Positions 25,896-34,467 of a stretch of DNA of 64,000 bases are shown here, piece after piece. The position numbers and the translations under genes are program-made. The stretch's first letter is position 1; the number at the start of each line of letters is the position of its first letter. The stretch comes from Microbacterium festucae. GTDB lineage: Bacteria; Actinomycetota; Actinomycetes; Actinomycetales; Microbacteriaceae. The stretch is from positions 1,302,001-1,366,000 of the forward strand of contig NZ_JAOEFC010000001.1 in NCBI RefSeq assembly GCF_025421715.1. Reading direction: 5' to 3'. Under the pieces are notes generated by a model. That model was not told the origin of the DNA, ran no database searches, and saw only the letters and a list, made by a program, of their open reading frames with translations.

Positions 25896-26936
25896 TCAGG
25901 CGGCGAGCAGCTCGAGGGTCTGCACGCGCCCGGATGCCGTGTCGAACGGCTCCGCCGCGTACGGCGCGGCGACGGGCGAGATCATGACCTCGTCGACGCC
26001 GTGGCGGGTTGCGAAGGCGGCCAGGCGCGTGCGCACCTCGTCGGGCACGCCCACGAACCAGCGGCTGCGCATCACGTCGATGAGCGGGGTCGCCAGGCCG
26101 TCCGCGGCCTCGGCGGCCGCGGCCTCCTCGACGGTCTCGAGCGGGCCGAGCGGGCGCCCGCCGCGCAGCCGGGCCATCATGCGCGCCTGCGGCAGCATCC
26201 GCTCGTCGGCTTCGGCGGCGGTGGGGGCGACCACGGCGTTGGCGGTGAGGAACGTGCGCGGGGCGGCGAGCGTCTCGGACGGCTGGAAGCCCTGCCGGTA
26301 GAGGTCGAGGGCGCGCTCGAGTCCATCGCCCGAGAAGTGGTTGGCGAAGACGTAGGGCAGGCCCATCGCCGCGGCCAGCTGCGCCGAGTAGTCGCTCGAT
26401 CCCAGCAGCCACACCTCGGGGGTGCTCGTGGCGGCCGGTGTCGCGTGCACGTCGTAGGTGCCGCCCGAGGTGAAGCGCACCGTCGCGCCCTCGGGGCTCA
26501 CGAGCGAGACGATGTCGCGCACGTTGTCGGGGAACCGGTCGACGTCGCTCGTCGTGCCCGACTGGCGCAGCAGCTGCGTGATCACCGGGTCGCTGCCGGG
26601 CGCGCGGCCGAGGCCCAGGTCGATGCGCCCGGGGGCGATCGCCTCGAGCGCGGCGAACTGCTCGGCCACCACCAGCGGGGAGTGGTTGGGCAGCATCACG
26701 CCGCCCGATCCGAGCCGGATGCGGTGGGTGCGGCCGGCCGCGGCGGCCACGAGCACCGGCGGGGTGGTCGAGGCCACGGCGGGCATGTTGTGGTGCTCGG
26801 CGAACCAGTAGCGGCGGTAGCCGAGGTCGTCGGCGCGCGCGGCGAGGGCCAGCGAGGATGCCACGGCCTGGGCGCTGGACTGACCGGTGCGCACCGAGAC
26901 GAGGTCGAGGACGGAGAGTGCGGGGGAGGAGCTCAT
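25896..26936 (-). CDS. LLM-class flavin-dependent oxidoreductase
   Basis: A 346-residue luciferase-like monooxygenase fold protein using FMN or F420. Recognisable blocks are SVLDLVSVRTGQSSAQAV, YRRYWFAEHHNMPAVAST, GSGGVMLPNHSPLVVAEQF and GRIDLGLGRAPGSDP, the usual order for the MsnO8-like subgroup. ATG 26936 is preceded on its strand by GGTGAGGTG. GTG 26939 just before is an alternative. The physiological substrate is unknown. It lies between convergent pheA and the photolyase gene on the same strand, about 118 bases apart. Confidence 0.88.
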   Translation of the reverse strand: MSSSPALSVLDLVSVRTGQSSAQAVASSLALAARADDLGYRRYWFAEHHNMPAVASTTPPVLVAAAAGRTHRIRLGSGGVMLPNHSPLVVAEQFAALEAIAPGRIDLGLGRAPGSDPVITQLLRQSGTTSDVDRFPDNVRDIVSLVSPEGATVRFTSGGTYDVHATPAATSTPEVWLLGSSDYSAQLAAAMGLPYVFANHFSGDGLERALDLYRQGFQPSETLAAPRTFLTANAVVAPTAAEADERMLPQARMMARLRGGRPLGPLETVEEAAAAEAADGLATPLIDVMRSRWFVGVPDEVRTRLAAFATRHGVDEVMISPVAAPYAAEPFDTASGRVQTLELLAA

Positions 26937-27053
26937 CACCTCACCGCAACGCGGCGGGGGCGCCGGGCATTCCGGCGGGGCGTCGGGGTGGGTGGGTGGA
27001 GGTCGCGGGGACGCCAGGCGCCGGGCGCCACCGGGCTCGCTTGACGCTCGGGG

Positions 27054-28427
27054 TCACCGGGCGCGCTTGACCGCCTCGTACGCGTCGAGGGCCGCACGTC
27101 GCGTGGCGGCGAGGTCGACGAGGGGCTCCTGCCCCGCGGCATCCGGCGCCCACTCGTTCACGTACTGGCCGTGACGGTCGAACTTCTCGGCCTGCAGCAC
27201 CGGGTTGAAGATGCGGAAGTACGGCGATGCATCGGCGCCGGAGCCTGCCACCCACTGCCAGTTGAACGGGTTGCTGGCCGTGTCGGCGTCGACGAGGGTG
27301 TCCCAGAACCACTGCTCGCCGTGCCGCCAGTCGATCAGCAGGTTCTTGGTGAGGAACGAGCCGGTCACCATCCGCACCCGGTTGTGCATGTAGCCGGTGT
27401 GCCACAGCTCCCGCATGCCGGCGTCGACGAGGGGGATGCCGGTGCGTCCCTGCTGCCAGGCGGCGAGGTGCGCCCGGTTCAGCGTCGGCCAGGGGAATGC
27501 GTCGAACGAGCCGCGCCAGTTGCGGGTGGCGAGGTCGGGGAAGTGGAACAGCGTGTGCCAGGCGAACTCGCGCCAGCCGAGCTCGGAGAGGAAGCGGTGC
27601 GCCGAGCCGCCCGCCCCCGCTGCGGAGCTGGCGTCGACGGCATCCAGGGTCTCGCGCCAGACGGTGTGCGGGCTGATCTCGCCCCACCGCAGTCGGGGCG
27701 ACAGCAGCGAGGTGGCCCCGCCGGCGGGCTCGTCGCGGGCGCGGTCGTAATCGGGGAGGTCGTCGGCGAGGAACTCGCGCAGGCGCGCGCGGGCGGCCGG
27801 CTCGCCCGGCTCCCAGCGCTCGCGCAGGCCCCCCGCCCAGTCGGGCGTGGTGGGAAGCAGGTGCCAGTCGTCGAGGTCATCGGAGGCAGGCGTGCGTCGC
27901 GGGCCGGTCAGCTCGCGCGGCTCGGGCAGGGGCGCGCGGGGTGCCGGCAGGTCGCGGCAGGCCTTCCAGAACGGGGTGAACACGGCGTAGGGGGTGCCGC
28001 TGCCGGTGGTCACCGTCCACGGCTCGAACAGCAGCGAGGCGGCGAACGACTGCGCCTCGACGCCCGATGCGCGCAGCGCCGTCTTGACCGCGGTGTCGAC
28101 CTCCCGCTCGGGGGCGCCGTACCGGCGGTTCCAGAACACGGCGCCGGCGCCGGTCTCGTCCACCAGCCGCGCGATCTCGTCGGCTCCCGCGCCGCGGCGC
28201 AGCACCAGCACCGACCCCTTGTCGCGCAGCCGTGCGCCGAGCGAGTCGAGCGAGTGGTGCAGCCACCAGCGGGCGGCCCCGCCCAGCGGGCGGATGCCCT
28301 CGGACTGCTCGTCCCACACGAACACCCCGATCACCGGCTCGCCCCGATCGACCGCCGCCCGCAGCGCCGGGTTGTCGGCCAGCCGCAGGTCGTCGCGGAA
28401 CCACACGAGCGAGGGAGACGCGTCCAT
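27054..28427 (-). CDS. phr: Deoxyribodipyrimidine photolyase
   Basis: A 457-residue class I CPD photolyase that uses blue light and FADH- to split pyrimidine dimers. The N-terminal antenna domain begins SLVWFRDDLRLADNPAL; the C-terminal FAD-binding part contains WGEISPHTVWRE, ELGWREFAWHTLFHFPD, LVDAGMRELWHTGYMHNRVRM, FLTKNLLIDWRHGEQWFWDTLVD, split here by blocks, and NPFNWQWVAGSGADASPYFR. The tryptophans of the electron-transfer path are in these last blocks. ATG 28427 starts MDASPSLVWFRDD. Upstream is a palindrome copy and the divergent LacI gene. Confidence 0.95.
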   Translation of the reverse strand: MDASPSLVWFRDDLRLADNPALRAAVDRGEPVIGVFVWDEQSEGIRPLGGAARWWLHHSLDSLGARLRDKGSVLVLRRGAGADEIARLVDETGAGAVFWNRRYGAPEREVDTAVKTALRASGVEAQSFAASLLFEPWTVTTGSGTPYAVFTPFWKACRDLPAPRAPLPEPRELTGPRRTPASDDLDDWHLLPTTPDWAGGLRERWEPGEPAARARLREFLADDLPDYDRARDEPAGGATSLLSPRLRWGEISPHTVWRETLDAVDASSAAGAGGSAHRFLSELGWREFAWHTLFHFPDLATRNWRGSFDAFPWPTLNRAHLAAWQQGRTGIPLVDAGMRELWHTGYMHNRVRMVTGSFLTKNLLIDWRHGEQWFWDTLVDADTASNPFNWQWVAGSGADASPYFRIFNPVLQAEKFDRHGQYVNEWAPDAAGQEPLVDLAATRRAALDAYEAVKRAR

Positions 28428-28442
28428 GCCTCCATCATCTGC

Positions 28443-28499
28443 CGAGTGTCCACAACACGCGGCATGCGCGCCCCCGCACCCGCGTGTTGTGGACACTCG
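28443..28499. repeat. Dispersed 57-bp palindrome, copy 2 (compensated variant)
   Basis: Arms CGAGTGTCCACAACACGCGG and CGCGTGTTGTGGACACTCG. Compared with the other copies both arms have changed together (AAGAC to ACAAC on the left and GTCTT to GTTGT on the right), so pairing is kept. Such compensation argues that folding of the transcript or cruciform is under selection. It lies 15 bases upstream of phr. Confidence 0.88.
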
Positions 28500-28501
28500 C
28501 T

Positions 28502-28549
28502 GTGCGGGTGCGGGTGCGGGTGCGCGTGCGCGTGCGCGTGCGCGTGCGG
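28502..28549. repeat. Hexamer repeat, GTGCGG/GTGCGC x 8
   Basis: Eight consecutive six-base units: three GTGCGG, four GTGCGC, one GTGCGG, between two palindrome copies. It is non-coding. Such a microsatellite can change length by slippage. The rest of the 314-base gap 28428-28741 holds the two palindromes and the LacI promoter. Confidence 0.85.
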
Positions 28550-28587
28550 GGGCGGGTATGGGCGCAGGCGGGTGTGTCCGCCCGTGC

Positions 28588-28644
28588 CGAGTGTCCAAGA
28601 CACGCGGCTGGCGCCAGCCGGATGCCGCGTGTCTCGGACACTCG
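28588..28644. repeat. Dispersed 57-bp palindrome, copy 3
   Basis: Left arm CGAGTGTCCAAGACACGCGG and right arm CCGCGTGTCTCGGACACTCG with one mismatched position. It stands about 60 bases before the promoter of the LacI gene at 28742. Confidence 0.87.
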
Positions 28645-28703
28645 GCGCCGCGCGCCGCGGGCCGCGGCATCCGCACGGCCGCGCAGCGGACGAGGCGAAA
28701 GAA

Positions 28704-28735
28704 CTTGCGTGGACTTGCGCGGGCTTGCATAGGAT
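28704..28735 (+). promoter_or_regulatory. CTTGC direct-repeat operator and leaderless promoter of second LacI gene
   Basis: CTTGC occurs at 28704, 28714 and 28724, exactly 10 bases (one helical turn) apart; TTGCGT (28705-28710) and TAGGAT (28730-28735) may be the -35 and -10, with a long 19-base spacer. The ATG at 28742 would be the transcript start. CTTGCGCGGGCTTGCA (28714-28729) recurs with one change at 30045-30060 before the GH13 gene, which makes it the probable binding site of the LacI protein. Confidence 0.6.
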
Positions 28736-28741
28736 GACGGC

Positions 28742-29758
28742 ATGTCGAAGCGTCTCGCGGAGGTCGCGCGCAAGGTCGGGGTCAGCGAAGCCACCGTCAG
28801 CCGCGTGCTCAACGACAAGCCGGGTGTCTCGGATGCCACACGTCAGGCGGTCCTGACCGCGCTCGACGTGCTGGGGTACGAGCGCCCCACCAAGCTGCGT
28901 GGCGAGCGGGCTCCGCTGGTCGGCCTCGTGCTGCCCGAGCTCACCAATCCGATCTTCCCCGCGCTGGCCGAGATCATCGCCGGCGGGCTCACTCAGATGG
29001 GCTACACGCCGCTGTTGTGCACCCAGAACGCGGGCGGCATCACCGAGGCCGATTACGTCGACATGCTGCTGCAGCAGCAGGTGTCGGGCGTGGTGTTCCT
29101 CGGCGGCAACTACAGCCAGACCGACGCGCCGCACGCCCACTACGCCCGGCTCGTCGACGTGAAGCTGCCGACCGTGTTCGTCAACGCGCGCACAGAGGGC
29201 ATCGAGGTCGCGACGGTGTCCACCGACGACACCACGGCGGCGGAGCAGGCCGTGACGCACCTGCTGCAGCTGGGGCATCGCCGCATCGGGATGCTGCTGG
29301 GCCCCATCGATCATGTGCCGTCGCAGCGCAAGCTCGTCGGAGCGCGACGAGTGCTCGACGCGGCCGGCGAACCGCTCGACGACCGCCTCATCGTGCGCGG
29401 TCTCTACACCCTCGAGTCCGGCCAGGCCGGCGCGACTGCCCTCCTCGACCGCGGTGCGACGGCGATCGTCTGCGCGAGCGACGTGTTGGCGCTCGGCGCC
29501 ATCCGCGCCGTGCGTCGGGCGGGCAAGCGCGTGCCGCAGGATGCCAGTGTGGTCGGCTTCGACGACTCCGCGCTCATGAGCTGCACAGAGCCGCCCCTGA
29601 CGACTATCCGTCAGCCGATCGAGGCGATGGGGCGCACCGCGATCGACCTGCTCGTCGCGCAGATCCGGGGCGCCGTCTCCAGCGGCATCGAGCTTCTCTT
29701 CGAGCCCGAGCTGGTCCTGCGCGCCTCGACCGCGCCGGTGAGTCCGCTGCCCGCGTAG
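28742..29758 (+). CDS. LacI-family transcriptional regulator
   Basis: A 338-residue repressor. The headpiece LAEVARKVGVSEATVSRVLNDKPGVSD covers residues 5-31; the effector domain begins GLVLPELTNPIFPALAEII and contains TTAAEQAVTHLLQLGHRRIG and VVGFDDSALMSCTEPPLTTIRQP, typical of MalR/CcpA-like sugar sensors. ATG 28742 follows a TAGGAT box by 6 bases, so the message is probably leaderless. It precedes the GH13 and importer genes with a 420-base gap and shares a candidate operator with them, so maltose/alpha-glucoside-type control is likely. The window contains one other LacI gene, at 19919, with different boxes. Confidence 0.92.
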   Translation: MSKRLAEVARKVGVSEATVSRVLNDKPGVSDATRQAVLTALDVLGYERPTKLRGERAPLVGLVLPELTNPIFPALAEIIAGGLTQMGYTPLLCTQNAGGITEADYVDMLLQQQVSGVVFLGGNYSQTDAPHAHYARLVDVKLPTVFVNARTEGIEVATVSTDDTTAAEQAVTHLLQLGHRRIGMLLGPIDHVPSQRKLVGARRVLDAAGEPLDDRLIVRGLYTLESGQAGATALLDRGATAIVCASDVLALGAIRAVRRAGKRVPQDASVVGFDDSALMSCTEPPLTTIRQPIEAMGRTAIDLLVAQIRGAVSSGIELLFEPELVLRASTAPVSPLPA

Positions 29759-29826
29759 CGCCGCGGCCCCGCCACCCTCCCCGGCGCGTCGGTCGCTCGC
29801 GGGCTCGGAGTGTCAGCCGAGCTCGC

Positions 29827-29883
29827 CGAGTGTCCAAGACACGCGGCTCGCGCCGTCCGGCATCCGCGTGTCTTGGACACTCG
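29827..29883. repeat. Dispersed 57-bp palindrome, copy 4
   Basis: Arms CGAGTGTCCAAGACACGCGG and CCGCGTGTCTTGGACACTCG, perfectly complementary over 18 bases or more. It lies about 70 bases after the LacI stop. The remaining 29884-30044 holds only GC-rich sequence in which I see no gene. Confidence 0.88.
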
Positions 29884-30044
29884 GCAGAGGGCGCGCCCGC
29901 GCAGGGCTGGGCGCAGCCGCCGGGTGCTGTGCGCGAACTCCGCCGCGCTCGTGCGTGCACGCCACCGCATTCGCTCGACGGCGCCGCACTCGCTCGAGCG
30001 TGCCGCACCCGCTCGGGCGCGCGGCGCGCCAGCGCACGGCCGCG

Positions 30045-30132
30045 CTTGCGCGAGCTTGCAGCGTTTGCGCAAGCGCGACAAGTTGCGCAACTTTGTCGGC
30101 TTCTTGCGTTAAACCATCTATTTCGCTACATT
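30045..30132 (+). promoter_or_regulatory. Promoter and multiple CTTGCGC operators before GH13
   Basis: CTTGCGCGAGCTTGCA (30045-30060) matches 15 of 16 bases of the site at 28714. TTTGCGCAAG (30064-30073) and the perfect 14-base palindrome AAGTTGCGCAACTT (30080-30093) follow. TTGCGT (30104-30109), N17, TACATT (30127-30132) is a near-consensus promoter. The operators end just upstream of the -35, which could fit either repression or activation by the LacI protein encoded at 28742. Confidence 0.68.
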
Positions 30133-30178
30133 CGACCGCAGTCGCCCCGCGCACCAGCAACCCGCCGACAGGAGCACC

Positions 30179-31975
30179 GTGGACACCGAGGTCCAGATCG
30201 ACCACCGCAGCGCCCCCGCCGCGCCCGCGCCGCACCAACCCCCCGCGCCGCACCTCACCTCCGCGCACCAAACCGACGCCCCCGACACCCCCGACACCCC
30301 CGACACCACCCAAACCCCCAGCGCCCCCGCGCGCCCCGCCCTCCCCGTCGACGACCCGCTGTGGTGGCGGTCCGCGGTCATCTACCAGGTGTACGTGCGC
30401 AGCTTCGCCGACGGCGACGGCGACGGCACGGGTGATCTGGCCGGGGTTCGCGCCCGGCTGCCGTACCTGAAGGCGCTGGGCGTGGATGCCATCTGGTTCA
30501 ACCCCTGGTACGCGAGTCCGCTCGCCGACGGCGGCTACGACGTCGAGGACTACCGGGCGATCCACCCCCGTTTCGGCACCCTCGCCGAGGCGGAGCTGCT
30601 CATCAGCGAGGCCCTGAGCCTCGGCATCCGCACGATCATCGACGTCGTCCCGAACCACATCTCCGACCGTCACGTGTGGTTCCAGCAGGCTCTCGCCGCC
30701 GGCCCCGGCAGCCCCGAGCGCGAGCGGTTCTGGTTCCACCCCGGCAAGGGCGAGAACGGCGACGAGATCCCGACGCACTGGGAGTCGAGCTTCCAGGGCT
30801 CGACGTGGACGCGCACCGTGAACCCCGACGGCACGCCGGGCGAGTGGTACCTGCACCTGTTCACCCCCGAGCAGCCCGACCTGAACTGGAACCACCCCGA
30901 TGTGCGCCGCGAGCACGAGGACATCCTGCGGTTCTGGTTCGACCGGGGCGTCGCGGGAGTGCGCATCGACTCCGCCGCCCTGCCGGTGAAGGATCCGGCG
31001 CTGCCGGAGGTGCCCGCCGATCCCGGGGCGGGGGAGCACCCGCACCTCGATCGCGACGAGATCCACGACATCTACCGCGCCTGGCGCGCCGTGGCCGACG
31101 AGTACGAGGGCAGCCGCGTGCTCGTGGGCGAGGTGTGGCTGGCCGACGCGGAGCGCTTCGCCCAGTACCTGCGCCCCGACGAGATGCACACCGCGTTCAA
31201 CTTCGACTTCATGACCCAGCCGTGGAGCGCCGGGGCCCTGCGCGCCTCCATCGAGCGCACCCTCGCCGAGCACGCGCCCATCGGCGCGCCGGCGACGTGG
31301 GTGCTCTCCAACCACGACATCACCCGCCCGGTCACCCGCTACGGCCGCGCCGACTCGGGCTTCGCGTTCGCCCGCAAGCGCTTCGGCACCCCCACCGACC
31401 TGCAGCGCGGCACGCGCCGGGCGCGCGCGGCGGCACTGCTGGTGGGGGCGCTCCCGGGCAGCATGTACATCTACCAGGGCGACGAGCTGGGCCTGCCCGA
31501 AGCCGACCTCCCGCGCGAGGTCATCGAAGACCCGATGCACTTCCGCTCCGGAGGAGTCGACCCGGGGCGGGACGGATGCCGCGTGCCGCTGCCCTGGTCG
31601 GGCCCGGTGCCCCCGTTCGGGTTCGGCACCGACGCCCGCCACGACACCTGGCTGCCGCAGCCGGCCGGCTGGGAGACGTTCACCGTCGAGGCGGAGTCGG
31701 CCGATCCGGCCTCGACGCTGCGGCTCTACCAGGACATGATCCGCACCCGCCGGGCGCGGGCCGACCTGGCCGCCGAGAGCGGTGCGCCCGGGCTGGACTG
31801 GCTCGAGCTCGGCGCCGATGTCCTCGCGTTCCGCCGCGGCGAGCACACGGCATCCATCACCAACTTCGGCCCCGTGCCGATCGCCCTCCCCGCGCACGGC
31901 GGGGTGGTGCTCAGCAGCGCGCCGCTCGAGGACGGCGCGCTGCCGCCCGACACCACCGTCTGGCTCGAGGTCTGA
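30179..31975 (+). CDS. Alpha-glucosidase / alpha-amylase-family enzyme, GH13
   Basis: A 598-residue cytosolic GH13 hydrolase for alpha-glucosides. The barrel starts WWRSAVIYQVYVRSFADGDGDGTGDL (residues 61-86). Conserved regions are DVVPNH, GVRIDSA with nucleophile D264, LVGEVW with acid/base E318, and SNHDI with D380. The subsite pattern fits oligo-1,6-glucosidase or maltase. The first 55 residues are an unusual Pro/Thr/Asp-rich tail encoded partly by a nine-base tandem repeat near 30282-30308 (repeated DTP); a later start is possible, but GTG 30179 has AGGAG 5 bases upstream. The importer genes for its substrate follow at once. Confidence 0.92.
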   Translation: MDTEVQIDHRSAPAAPAPHQPPAPHLTSAHQTDAPDTPDTPDTTQTPSAPARPALPVDDPLWWRSAVIYQVYVRSFADGDGDGTGDLAGVRARLPYLKALGVDAIWFNPWYASPLADGGYDVEDYRAIHPRFGTLAEAELLISEALSLGIRTIIDVVPNHISDRHVWFQQALAAGPGSPERERFWFHPGKGENGDEIPTHWESSFQGSTWTRTVNPDGTPGEWYLHLFTPEQPDLNWNHPDVRREHEDILRFWFDRGVAGVRIDSAALPVKDPALPEVPADPGAGEHPHLDRDEIHDIYRAWRAVADEYEGSRVLVGEVWLADAERFAQYLRPDEMHTAFNFDFMTQPWSAGALRASIERTLAEHAPIGAPATWVLSNHDITRPVTRYGRADSGFAFARKRFGTPTDLQRGTRRARAAALLVGALPGSMYIYQGDELGLPEADLPREVIEDPMHFRSGGVDPGRDGCRVPLPWSGPVPPFGFGTDARHDTWLPQPAGWETFTVEAESADPASTLRLYQDMIRTRRARADLAAESGAPGLDWLELGADVLAFRRGEHTASITNFGPVPIALPAHGGVVLSSAPLEDGALPPDTTVWLEV

Positions 31976-32035
31976 GCCGGGCACCCTCGACGCGCGAGAG
32001 CGCACCACCACCACACAGCACCGAAAGGACTGACA

Positions 32036-33409
32036 ATGTCGTCTCCCACCACCCGTGCCGCCCTCGCGGGCGTCGCGCTCTTCGGCAGCGTGGCGCTGCT
32101 GGCCGGCTGCGCCGGAGGATCGTCGCCGTCGTCGAGCGACGACGGCAAGACCACCATCAAGGTCGCCATCGACGCCGGTCTCGAGCAGGAGGCGCGCGAC
32201 AACTTCGACGCGCGCGTGAAGCTCTTCGAAGAGGCCAACCCCGACATCATCGTCGACGCCCAGGAGTACACCTGGACGGCGCCCACGTTCACCACCGACC
32301 TCGCGGGCGGCACGCTGCCCGACGTGTTCACCATCCCGTTCACCGACGGTCGCGCGCTCATCGCCAACAAGCAGATCGCCGACATCTCGACGCTCGTGGC
32401 CGCCCTGCCCTACGCCGACAGCTTCAACCCCAACGTCGCGCAGGCCGGACAGTCCGAAGACGGCGCGCAGTGGGCGATCCCGATCTCCGCCTACGGTCAG
32501 GGCCTGCACTACAACCGCACCCTGTTCGAAGCGGCAGGCCTCGACCCCGACAACCCGCCCACCACGTGGGACGAGGTGCGCGAGGCCGCCAAGAAGATCT
32601 CGGATGCCACCGGCGAAGCCGGCTACGCGACCATGACCTCGGGCAACACCGGCGGCTGGATCCTCACGACGCTCGTCAACGCCTTCGGCGGCCGCACCGA
32701 GAACGCCGACGCCACCGAGCCAACGCTGGTGAGCGACCCGGCCGTGAAGGAGGTGCTCGACTACCTGCACCAGCTGCGCTGGGACGACAACGCGATGGGC
32801 GCGAACTTCCTCTACGACTGGGGCACGATCAACCAGGACTTCGCCTCGGGCCGCATCGGCATGTACGTCTCGGGCGGCGGCAACTACGGCAACCTCGTCA
32901 CCCAGAACGCGCTGAACCCCGACGACTACGGGCTCACCGTGCTCCCGCTCGAGGGCGATGACCCCGGCCTGCTCGGCGGCGGCACGCTCGCCGCGGTCAG
33001 CCCCAAGTCGACCGAGGCGGCGCAGGCCGCCGCGGTGAAGTGGATCGACTTCTACTACATGGCCAAGATCGCCGACGAAGACACCGCTGTCGAGACCGCC
33101 GAGCTCGCCGCGTCGCTCGACCAGCCGGTCGGCGCCCCCGAACTGCCCGTGTTCGACCAGGAGCAGTTCGAGCAGTACCAGTCGTGGATCGCGCCGTATG
33201 TCAACGTGCCCACCGCGCAGATGGCGCCCTACACCGACGCGATCTTCGACCAGCCGCTGATCGCCGAGCCGCGCGTGGCCACGCAGGACGTCTACGCGCT
33301 GCTCGACACCGTCGTGCAGTCGGTGCTCACCGATCAGAACGCCGACATCGACCGGCTCCTGGCCGACGCGCAGACGCAGGCCGAAGCGCTCTACGCCAAG
33401 GCGGGCTGA
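32036..33409 (+). CDS. ABC sugar transporter, extracellular substrate-binding lipoprotein
   Basis: A 457-residue family 1 sugar-binding protein. Signal residues 1-22 (MSSPTTRAALAGVALFGSVA) end in the lipobox LLAGC, then a Ser-rich linker (GGSSPSSSDDGK). KVAIDAGLEQEARDNFDARV and LPDVFTIPFTDGRALIANKQ are typical early blocks. ATG 32036 has GAAAGGA 6 bases upstream. It should bind an alpha-glucoside imported for GH13. A perfect 14-bp hairpin follows its stop. It is not close to the two binding proteins at 7526 and 13596, so the importer has a separate origin. Confidence 0.93.
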   Translation: MSSPTTRAALAGVALFGSVALLAGCAGGSSPSSSDDGKTTIKVAIDAGLEQEARDNFDARVKLFEEANPDIIVDAQEYTWTAPTFTTDLAGGTLPDVFTIPFTDGRALIANKQIADISTLVAALPYADSFNPNVAQAGQSEDGAQWAIPISAYGQGLHYNRTLFEAAGLDPDNPPTTWDEVREAAKKISDATGEAGYATMTSGNTGGWILTTLVNAFGGRTENADATEPTLVSDPAVKEVLDYLHQLRWDDNAMGANFLYDWGTINQDFASGRIGMYVSGGGNYGNLVTQNALNPDDYGLTVLPLEGDDPGLLGGGTLAAVSPKSTEAAQAAAVKWIDFYYMAKIADEDTAVETAELAASLDQPVGAPELPVFDQEQFEQYQSWIAPYVNVPTAQMAPYTDAIFDQPLIAEPRVATQDVYALLDTVVQSVLTDQNADIDRLLADAQTQAEALYAKAG

Positions 33410-33418
33410 CCCCCGCGC

Positions 33419-33453
33419 CGCTCCCCGGGATCCTTGCGCGATCCCGGGGAGCG
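33419..33453 (+). terminator. Perfect 14-bp stem-loop between binding-protein and permease genes
   Basis: CGCTCCCCGGGATC (33419-33432) and GATCCCGGGGAGCG (33440-33453) are exactly complementary with a 7-base loop. No T-run follows, so partial termination or protection of the upstream message is more likely than full stop. It is the counterpart of the 8831 hairpin. Confidence 0.8.
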
Positions 33454-33480
33454 CGCCCCACTCGACGACGAGGACCGCAC

Positions 33481-34467
33481 ATGACCCAGCTCACCCCTAC
33501 CACCGCCCCGCCGCCGGCCGCCCCGACCGCGGCGACCATCGGCGAGGCCGTCGCCCGCCGGCCGCGCCGCCGCGCCGGCATCCTCGGCTGGTTCCGCGGC
33601 GACGGACCGCACACGATCGTGTTCCTGCTGCCGCTGCTGTTCGTCTTCGTGCTCTTCTCGTGGAAGCCGATCGTCGACGCCGCCATCATGGCGTTCCAGC
33701 AGACGAATCTCATCGCGCCCGCCGAATGGGTGGGGCTCGACAACTTCGCCACGGTGCTCAGCGACCCGCTGCTGGGCACCGCGGTGATGAACACCGTGTG
33801 GTTCGCCGCGCTCGCCCTGCTGCTGGGATACCCGATCCCGCTGGTCGTGGCGGTGCTCATGAGCGAGGTGCGCCGTGCCCGCGGCCTCTACAGCGCACTG
33901 GCCTATCTGCCGGTCATCGTGCCGCCGGTGGTGGGCGCGCTGCTGTGGAAGTTCTTCTACGACGCCTCGCCCACCGGGGTGTTCAATACGATCCTCGGCT
34001 GGGTGGGGCTCGGCCCGTTGCCGTGGCTGCAGGATGCCGCCACCGCCATGCCCTCGGTCGTGCTGTTCGCCACGTGGTCGGCCGCCGGCGGCACCATCAT
34101 CATCTACCTCGCCGCCCTGGTGGGCGTGGCCCCCGAGCTCTACGACGCCGCCGAGGTCGACGGTGCGGGCATCTGGCGCAAGGTCTGGCACGTGACGATG
34201 CCGCAGCTGCGCGGTGTGCTGCTGATCACCTTCATCCTGCAGATCATCGGCACCGCGCAGGTGTTCCTCGAACCGTTCCTGCTCACCCAGGGCGGACCGG
34301 CCAACTCGACGATGACGATCCTGATGCTCATCTACAAGTACGCGTTCCAGAACAGTCTGGGCGGCGACTACGGCGCCGCGACCGCGCTGAGCCTCATGCT
34401 CGCCGTCGTGCTCGCCATCTTCTCGGCGGTCTACTTCCGCCTCACCAAGAGCTGGAGCACCTCGTGA
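33481..34467 (+). CDS. ABC sugar transporter permease (MalF type)
   Basis: A 328-residue permease with a Pro/Ala-rich, then Arg-rich, cytosolic N-terminus and six hydrophobic segments from IVFLLPLLFVFVLFSWKPIV (about residue 46). The EAA loop is ELYDAAEVDGAGIWRKVWHVTMP near residue 220. ATG 33481 follows a hairpin and has a GAGGA-containing leader about 9 bases upstream. Its stop overlaps the next GTG. It pairs with the gene at 34464; no ATPase gene is present nearby. Confidence 0.93.
   Translation: MTQLTPTTAPPPAAPTAATIGEAVARRPRRRAGILGWFRGDGPHTIVFLLPLLFVFVLFSWKPIVDAAIMAFQQTNLIAPAEWVGLDNFATVLSDPLLGTAVMNTVWFAALALLLGYPIPLVVAVLMSEVRRARGLYSALAYLPVIVPPVVGALLWKFFYDASPTGVFNTILGWVGLGPLPWLQDAATAMPSVVLFATWSAAGGTIIIYLAALVGVAPELYDAAEVDGAGIWRKVWHVTMPQLRGVLLITFILQIIGTAQVFLEPFLLTQGGPANSTMTILMLIYKYAFQNSLGGDYGAATALSLMLAVVLAIFSAVYFRLTKSWSTS

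Noticed and set aside
29813..32770. A 985-codon antisense frame across the GH13 and binding-protein genes
   Set aside because: It is the mirror of high-GC coding sequence; the plus strand has catalytic motifs, a signal peptide and ribosome sites, and the antisense product is low-complexity Gly/Val/Arg.
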